Below are positions 57,585-64,000 of a stretch of 64,000 nt of DNA, in pieces (the stretch's first letter is position 1; each line of letters starts with the position of its first letter). Position numbers and translations under genes: made by a program. Source of the DNA: Linnemannia schmuckeri (lineage: Eukaryota; Mortierellomycota; Mortierellomycetes; Mortierellales; Mortierellaceae); contig JANATG010000005.1 of the NCBI GenBank assembly GCA_029449235.1, positions 2,046,001 through 2,110,000 on the forward strand, given 5' to 3'. The notes below the pieces were generated by a model, which worked only from the letters and a program-made list of their open reading frames with translations, was not told the origin of the DNA and ran no database searches.

Positions 57585-58046
57585 ATGGCCGAACCTACGA
57601 CCTCTCCCTGGGGACTTTACGCCCTAATGGTATTCTGCATCATAATGACCATCTCCGGCTTCGTCTGGTGCTTTTGCTGTGGCACATGGTACACTCCACT
57701 CTGCAAACGCACATACTGATCTCCTGAGCTCTCTCTCAAAAAGTTGAAATGAACACTAACTTGTACTCGTATCACCCCAAATAGTGTTGGTAGGGATGTT
57801 ATGCGAGCTGCCGGATTGTCAGGATTTGTTCCGCCCCAATACATGCAACCATCGTTCATGAACAGAGGAGGCTATCAGCGCAAGCGGAGTGGCGACGAGG
57901 AGGAGGGGTGGGAAGAGGAGATAGACATGGATGTGTTACAGGATGAGGCGCATGATTCTTCAGTCGAATACGATTATGACCTCTCAGACGATGACCGGAG
58001 CGATAACGAGACTGAGAACACACTATACCCAAGGCGACCACGGTGA
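57585..58046 (+). CDS. Small single-pass membrane protein with acidic tail
   Basis: Two exons, 57585-57688 and 57785-58046, join in phase to 121 residues. The first exon encodes a short N-terminus and one hydrophobic helix (about 10-31: GLYALMVFCIIMTISGFVWC) that ends in a CFCCGTC cysteine cluster, a likely palmitoylation site. The rest is cytosol-type sequence with a strongly acidic stretch (DEEEGWEEEIDMDVLQDE and DYDLSDDDRSDNETE). I do not recognise the family. Reading through the first donor would give a 44-residue protein instead. Spliced-looking sequence after the stop (donor gtacgt at 58104) may be a 3' untranslated intron. Confidence 0.6.
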
Positions 58047-58417
58047 GACGGAAAGGGACCATGTCAAAAAAGAATGGCCACCTCTCAGATTGAGAACAAG
58101 CAGGTACGTAATGTTCCGTCCAGCCCAGCAAGCAAAACTCGGGAACTGTTGTCTGTAGCCAAGATGTCAACCCACTAAGCAAGGACTGCCTTCAAGGACC
58201 GGAGGCTACGTCGCTTTGTACACCACTGTAGTCTTGTGTGCCAAAGGCAAAGAAGGAATAAACTCCTTTGCATTGTCAAAATGCGATAGGTTCGCATACC
58301 TATTTATACTTGTGTTGGAGATGCATAATTTTTTTTTTTTACTTTGCTATCATACATATTCTGGTATCCATCGTATACAAATCCCAATCTCCTTCCTTCC
58401 AAACGCGCCATGTTGAT
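58047..58417. other. Convergent 3' region between small membrane-protein gene and UNG1
   Basis: The region is the 3' untranslated part of two convergent genes. It contains the AATAAA at 58257-58262 and a T run at 58329-58341. No separate gene is visible. Confidence 0.45.
58257..58262 (+). terminator. AATAAA polyadenylation-type signal
   Basis: It lies about 210 bases after the stop codon of the small membrane-protein gene in the convergent 3' region. Confidence 0.4.
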
Positions 58418-59606
58418 CTAAGAACGATCATCGACAAGACTGTTCCAGTTGATGGGTGTCTGACCATTCTCCTCCAGATACTTGTTGGCTTTGGAGAAAT
58501 GCTGACAGTCAAAGAACCCACGACTGGCACTCAACGGCGAAGGATGAACGCTCTGCAAAACCAAATGCTTCTTCTTGTCAACAAGCGTGCCTCGGTTCTG
58601 TGCATCTTTACCCCACAACAAAAACACAACGTTCTTGCGCTGGTCGCTGACCGTCTTGATAACTGCATCCAGCAATTTCTCCCACCCTTTGCCCTTGTGC
58701 GAATTGGCGTTGTGAGCACGGACAGTCATGGCTGCGTTGACCATCAAGACTCCTTGGCGAGCCCAGGATTCGAGGTATCCGTGGTTGGGAGTGACGAATC
58801 CAGGATAGTCGGTCTCGAGCAGCTTGAACATGTTCTTGAGCGAGGGTGGAGGACGCACGGGTTTCTTGACACTGAAGCACAATCCGTGAGCCTGGTTGTC
58901 GTCGTGGTAAGGGTCTAAGTGTGTGCGCATTCGATGAAGGAATGATGTGTGAATAAGCGTGATTACTTTCATAGTCTTGTTAGTTAATGAAAGTACCACG
59001 AAAACGAGTTTTTCCACTAACCTTGTCCAAGAATGACAACGCGTACGGTGGGCAGGGGAGTGAATCTCGACCAGCTGTAGATTTCGTCCTTTGGTGGGAA
59101 GATTTGCTGCTTGTTTGCTTCCTCCTGCTTCAAAAACTTCTTAAGCTATACTCATAGTCGACGAGCAAGGTAACAAGTTTTGAGTAGGAATATTTTGTTT
59201 TGCGAAGAAAAAGAAAAACTTTAAGGCCAGCAAACAAAGCAGAAGGTTTGAAGATACGCACCTCGATAAAGTAGGGCTTTGTGAACTCGGATTGGAGGGC
59301 TCTAAGCCAAGTCGCGTCGATGGTGTCCTGTTCGAGTCTGAGCAATTCGCGTTTTTCATCCGAGAGCCCCTTGAGAATATCGGGCTTGGCCCTGAGAACG
59401 AGGGGCGCAGAGGCTGACTCGGAAGAAGTCTTATCGCCGTCGGTTGTTGCTGTTGAGTCAGTGGCGACGGTGGACTTTGGTTTTGCCCAGGCGAGCAAGG
59501 ACGACTGCTGCTTGGGTGCTGAGGGTGCTGAGGCAGCAGAGGTAGTCTTCTTGAAGGGACCGTCCTTTGTGGCGGGTGAATCAGCTGGTCGTTTGTTCAT
59601 GTTCAT
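58418..59606 (-). CDS. UNG1: Uracil-DNA glycosylase (family 1)
   Basis: Three exons on the minus strand, 59262-59606, 59022-59145 and 58418-58914, join in phase to 321 residues. The catalytic water-activating loop GQDPYH is at 155-160 with Asp 157. The uracil-specificity block is GLCFSV, the LMVNAAMTV strand follows, and the minor-groove loop HPSPLSA is at 280-286 with the catalytic His 280. The enzyme removes uracil from DNA and starts base excision repair, in nucleus and mitochondria. The N-terminal 90 residues are Ser/Ala/Lys-rich with basic patches. QSSLLAWA (34-41) resembles a PCNA-binding PIP box, as in other nuclear UNGs. The start is the ATG at 59606; another ATG lies two codons later. 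Confidence 0.96.
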
Positions 59607-60199
59607 TGTGTTTGAATGTGCGAGTGTGTGCGTGTAGTTGGGAGTTGTGAGTTGGCGCTGGAGAGATGTGAGCAAAAGAAAAGTAAAAAGGCAGCGGGCA
59701 GGGTTCACGAAAAAAAAAGATTAAAAAATACAAAAACATACAAAACGGTGGCAAAATCAAGTCACAATCAATGGAGCAATTGGTCAAGTCAATTGAAAAA
59801 GTCCCAGGGCACACCGTAATATCAGGGGCTTCCAAAAGACTACTTGTCTTTGATACATTTGACCACTGGTCGAGACCAAGGGGATCTGCCTACGATTTCC
59901 TTAAAACCGGACGTGTTCGAGTCTAGACGCCAAGATTCCTAACGAGTCTAAACGTCCATTGCTACTTGCGACAAGACGCTTAGAGACTTAGAGAACAAGC
60001 AGTGATGTCGTCACAACCATTGCTGCACGTGCAACCGAGAGTCAAGTCTCGGTCGATGCATTTTAGCGCAACATCGTTTTTCATATCTTTCTTTGACTTT
60101 TCTTTTTCGACTCTTTGCTCTTCCTACGCCTAATTGCTTTTCCTCCTCTCTCCCCTCCAAAAGGTCTCTTCCGGTACAGTCACCGCCTACTACTCTACA
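59607..60199. other. Intergenic region upstream of UNG1 and of the LRR-like pseudogene
   Basis: The left part is the UNG1 promoter. The right part is A/T-mixed with a C/T-rich segment at 60080-60195 that resembles a former promoter of the pseudogene. No gene is visible. Confidence 0.4.
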
Positions 60200-63126
60200 A
60201 TGGTCGAAACGAGCGATCATCAAGCGTTTCAACTGCACCCGGCCTACGGCTCGTCACCCAAGGACCCGTTGTGAATATTGAGGTCTGCACTGATGCCTCC
60301 ACAGGCGAAATGTTCATTTTTAGGAGGACATCGAGACTTTCTTTTTCGGACTACAAAATGTTTTCCGTGACAATATCATGGTCTCGTTCATGGACAGCGG
60401 TAAGAACTTTCAAAGGATTTTTTATTCGTCTATATGTCCTACCAGGCAAGCTTTACTGACACAGCAGCACCTCGCTTTGCTTTCGAAAATAGGTACAGTC
60501 CTGTCAGGATCAAACATTACTCTGGAATTATCCTGCGTGTCACTCTCTGGCAACAGCACAAGCGCTCCTACGGATGACAGCGCATGCGACTCTTAATCAC
60601 CTGACTATGTTTCAACGTTCTTGGATACCTCTGCCTCAATTCTCGCTCATATCTCTGGACATACATAAAGAGCACCTCAGCTGTGGGAAATTGATACACC
60701 TATGCACCAGATAGAAGAGTTTGTCAGACGAGGACCCCAGGAACTTTTAACTTCCTCTAACAATGCTGAACAGTCGAGTCCATAGCAATCGGCTGTAATC
60801 AACGAATCTCAACTGGAATCATTATCGCCTTCTCTTACAACGGTTGCCATTCCAAAGAAGTCAACATGGAATACCTTGACAGGACTGCATATATCCTTCA
60901 TTATGACAGCCTTAACCGATATCCCACCACTCTTTATCGTGTTACCTAGTCCTCCTAGGGAGTCGCAGCTTAACAGGAATTTCGACTGTTCTTTCTTTGC
61001 TCAGGTGGAAGCCATTTCGATCCCGAAGACTTCACAGCAACACAGCGGAGGTCACCCCTAAACATCCTCACGTCTGCAGTCATGAAGGGTACAAGCTAAA
61101 GCGATTTGACGATTTCTCTCAACAGTATGGATCCTACGCGCTGAATCTGCTAGAAAGTATCAAGTATGGCTTTCCGCTGCGTGACCAGGTAATCCCTTCG
61201 CCCAAGGACATCGAGCCCGTCAAGACCTCGCACGAAGGTCGAAACGGCGTAGAATACGTCAGGATGAACTGCGGAGACATTGCAGCAGGGGTCGACGAGA
61301 TCATCGAGTATCTCCAACCGGGTTGTACGAGTAGCCGTGAGGGCTTTGAGAGACGGGCTGCAGCAGGAGGACTGTGGTCAATGGCGATTGTGGATCTCAG
61401 CGGCGTGCGACCGTTTCTTAGGAATGTAAGGGAGTCTGAGATCATCTATCCAGACGGCAGTGGAGGACTTGGGTATTTGGCCAAGGGAGCAACGTCGACG
61501 AGACAGATAACCTGGCTCTACTACGCCCACCACCAAACCATCTACGACACCTATGCCTTGATGAACGTCAAGAGAGCTACTGCCGGCAGTTTTGAGCACA
61601 ACAAGGGCGTCCTGAAGCTGAGCACATTCTCGGGAAAATACACTGAAGCGACTTTGACAGGATTACTCAGGGCTCTCTCATACACGAGCCTAGTGATGGA
61701 GCTGGATCTCTTCTGAACCAGGAGTTGACCTACAGGGAACTCAAGCAGTTGAAGGACATCATTTTTGGTATGAAGCGTTTGCTCAGGTTACAGCTCAACT
61801 TTGCCAATCACGGGGATCAACATCAGACATCATCAACCGTGGCAAGCGAGGATATGCTCTGGCTAAGATCCTTACCTCGGGCACCTTACAGGCTGTCCCT
61901 TTTATCAGCTCGATTGGTTCTTCACAAGGTCGAGCGCGTTTGCAATACTGGATAGGATCAACCTCTTCGATTCATCTGGAAGCCAACTTTGAGCCCAAGA
62001 TTCATACCCAAAAGTTGAAGAATATCCTTTACAAGATTTCCAAGATTTCCAAGCTGGAGGTTCTCGGACTTTGGTGTTCCGATGCTCACTTTAGCGATAC
62101 CGTGGACCTGGTGAAGATGGCTTTTCAAGGTCAGGCTACGTTGGAGTTCGTGCACCTCAGCAGCCCTCACTCCAAGGCGACTTTCGATCGAGCCTACTTT
62201 GACGCCCAGGTCGGTACTCTTCCTCCTCCGCTCAACTCCCCTCGAAGCGCTGACATGAGAGTTTTGCATTGGTTTGGGTCATTGATTCATACTTTTGCCA
62301 TTGACGACACTACCACAGAAGAGGAGGTTGTCTTTTTGCGGGACTGTGCTCAGCAATAAGGCAGCAAGCTCCGCAGATTCGATATTTTCATATTTCCCTC
62401 GATCAGTCGGCTCACAAAGGCCAACGTCCTACAATTTGTCATCCTCGCTGTTAACGATCCCGCTACTGCCAATCGATCTTCCAAGAGAGCCGCCCCTCCG
62501 AAAAGCAAGTCGACCGTTTGCCTGGTTGTACATCGACCAACTCCGAAGTCGCATGCTCGGTCGCATTCAAGACCTCTGAGGTCCTGACTTACAGATGAGC
62601 GCGCTTCGTAGGTGCAGTCTTTCCTTACCTCGTCTCTCTGGTACTCAAGATCTCGGACACTTCAACCCCTTACCCCTATGGAATAGGCCAAGAAATCTCT
62701 ACTCTCGAAACCTACGCTTCCCGTGGTACTGACCGCGTCCTTTGCAGCCCCAAGGCCCATGAACTCATCCGGATTGTTTCTCAAAGTCCACTCCTGTCAT
62801 CCCTCAACTTGAGGTACACGTATCTCGACTCCAAGGACTGGGAAGCCGTTCTGGATGCTCTGGACTACCGACGACTGAAGTCATTGAACTTGAATTTCAC
62901 CAATTTTTCAAACGCGCAGGCAACAATCTTGATGGATCGCCTAGAGGGGTCATCATCATCGTTGTCGTTGGCTGCTGTGGGTGAGATCCAGATGTGGTTC
63001 ATTCCGATGGGCCGTGTTGCGCGACACGCGTTCAAGGAGCGAGTGGAGGCTAGACTGCCCCAATTGCAGGGTGGAGATGCAGTGATAAAGTTCGGATTCC
63101 AATTCGCCCATCTAATCCGAACGTGA
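60200..63126 (+). pseudogene. Broken leucine-rich-like gene of a lineage-expanded family
   Basis: Coding-like segments line up on the plus strand but in shifting frames. An ATG at 60200 starts MVETSDHQAFQLHPAYG; then GPVVNIEVCTDASTGEMF appears in another frame. The best stretch, about 61081-61716, contains RFDDFSQQYGSYALNLLESI, followed after a frame change by QELTYRELKQLKDIIF. The next, 61940-62357, has KISKLEVLGLWCSDAHF and stops at a TAA, after which the same frame continues (GSKLRRFDIFIFPSISRL). The last, ending at 63126, is leucine-rich (RLKSLNLNFTNFSNAQATIL, EARLPQLQGGD). The QQYGSYALNLLESIKYG block recalls large Mortierella leucine-rich proteins; this is from memory. At least four frameshifts or stops make it non-functional. 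Confidence 0.75.
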
Positions 63127-63434
63127 ATAAGAGATGTTTGTTATCTCTTTTTATGCTTATTCATGCGTTGTGTCCATTGCCACTGAATAGAGAGGAGGCT
63201 TGGGTGACGGATGAGTGACAACGCCCCCCCCCTATCTTTTTTTTTTTTTTTTTTTTTCTTTCGCTTTATGCGATTTCACAGCGAAAGAGGGTTAACAGCT
63301 CGGACATTTATCACCCTCTTTGCTTGCTTTTTCACTTTTACTCTCTTTTCTCCTCTTTCATACTTCACACATTAGTACTCGTAATCTGTACCCTCACTTA
63401 TCTCACTCCGTCTTTCTCTTTTTCCAAAAAAAAC
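63127..63434. other. Promoter region of the pirin gene
   Basis: It contains a poly(T) tract at about 63238-63257 and a C/T-rich leader (63310-63420) before the ATG at 63435. Confidence 0.5.
63238..63257. repeat. Poly(T) tract, about 20 bases
   Basis: A T run about 180 bases upstream of the pirin start codon, similar in placement to the T36 tract before the permease gene. Confidence 0.85.
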
Positions 63435-64000
63435 ATGTCCGCCCTTGTCAAAGGAAGCAGATCGATCACCAAGACGGTCCTCTCCAGGCCCAAAATGGAC
63501 GGTGTCGGCGCTCTTGTCTATCGCTCTATCGGCGACACCGAGCTCCGAAACCACGACCCCTTCCTCCTGCTCGACGAGTTCAATGTCGATAAGGACGGCG
63601 GATTCCCGGATCACCCTCACCGTGGCTTCGAGACCGTGACTTACATGCTCGAGGGTCAGTTCCAACACGAGGACTTTGCTGGCCACAAGGGCACCATCGG
63701 GCCTGGTGACCTGCAGTGGATGACGGCTGGCCGTGGTATTGTCCACACCGAGATGCCAGTGAAGACCCAAGCCCCCGCCCATGGACTCCAGCTCTGGATC
63801 AACTTGCCCAAAGAACACAAGATGTGCGAACCCCAGTACCAGGAACTCCTAGATGGTCAAGTCCCCCGAGCGAACCCGCAGGACGGTGTGGTCATCAAGG
63901 TCATTGCTGGAGAGTCCCATGGCGTGTCGAGCAAGGTGTACACGAGGACACCAACAATGTATCTGGATTTCAAGATGGCGTCCCACAAGACTGTCGAGCA
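63435..64000 (+). CDS. Pirin (cupin metalloprotein), partial at the window edge
   Basis: The frame starts at the ATG at 63435 and is still open at the end of the window, so about 189 of an expected 290-300 residues are present. The pirin N-terminal cupin is clear: DPFLLLDEFN, DHPHRGFETVTYMLEG with the two metal-binding histidines, and GPGDLQWMTAGRGIVHTEMP with the third His and the Glu ligand. LQLWINLPK follows, and the second cupin has begun. Pirins are iron-binding nuclear or cytosolic proteins; some have quercetinase activity or act as transcription cofactors. No intron is needed in the part seen. Confidence 0.93.
   Translation, partial: MSALVKGSRSITKTVLSRPKMDGVGALVYRSIGDTELRNHDPFLLLDEFNVDKDGGFPDHPHRGFETVTYMLEGQFQHEDFAGHKGTIGPGDLQWMTAGRGIVHTEMPVKTQAPAHGLQLWINLPKEHKMCEPQYQELLDGQVPRANPQDGVVIKVIAGESHGVSSKVYTRTPTMYLDFKMASHKTVE

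Overview
This window is nuclear DNA from a filamentous fungus, most likely Mortierellomycotina (Mortierella or Linnemannia type). The evidence is short GT-AG spliceosomal introns, yeast-like orthologs (zuotin, homoserine kinase, Ytp1, uracil-DNA glycosylase, Mix23), pyrimidine-rich leaders with homopolymer runs, and lineage-type families of F-box and leucine-rich-like proteins. The assignment to that subphylum is inference. Exons were joined by hand from in-phase splice sites, and most models close to an exact whole number of codons.

Layout. 1-6.6 kb: a Gln-rich protein with a C-terminal block like fungal Bni4-type PP1 regulators, then a spliced amino-acid permease. 6.6-11 kb: no gene seen. 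11-13.4 kb: a three-exon cytochrome P450. 13.5-15.3 kb (minus): a PI31-type proteasome regulator. 15.6-19.3 kb: a WD40 gene resembling diverged RBBP4/MSI1, with an unrecognised 5' part that contains a stop and an awkward splice. 19.4-24.8 kb (minus): zuotin (ribosome-associated J-protein), homoserine kinase and a Ytp1-like membrane protein.

27.6-51 kb is an F-box island. On the minus strand lie two intact ~500-residue F-box genes flanking a chimeric double pseudogene. On the plus strand lie two intact 764-865-residue genes of a second subfamily flanking two pseudogenes at different stages of decay. Between the halves sit an NDR-family AGC kinase carrying an N-terminal CRIB-like motif (with a GC-AG intron) and a small uS10-like protein. 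This looks like birth-and-death evolution of ubiquitin-ligase substrate receptors.

51-64 kb: a GCP5/6-type gamma-tubulin complex subunit (eight exons), MIX23 (also with a GC-AG intron) head-to-head with a small single-pass membrane protein, uracil-DNA glycosylase, a broken leucine-rich-like gene, and the 5' part of a pirin running off the window. Nothing prokaryotic, viral or CRISPR-like was seen, and I recognised no tRNA or rRNA gene. The most distinctive observations are the CRIB-NDR kinase, the F-box pseudogene structures, the unusual WD40 fusion and a hidden 21-bp repeat at 26.8-27.0 kb.
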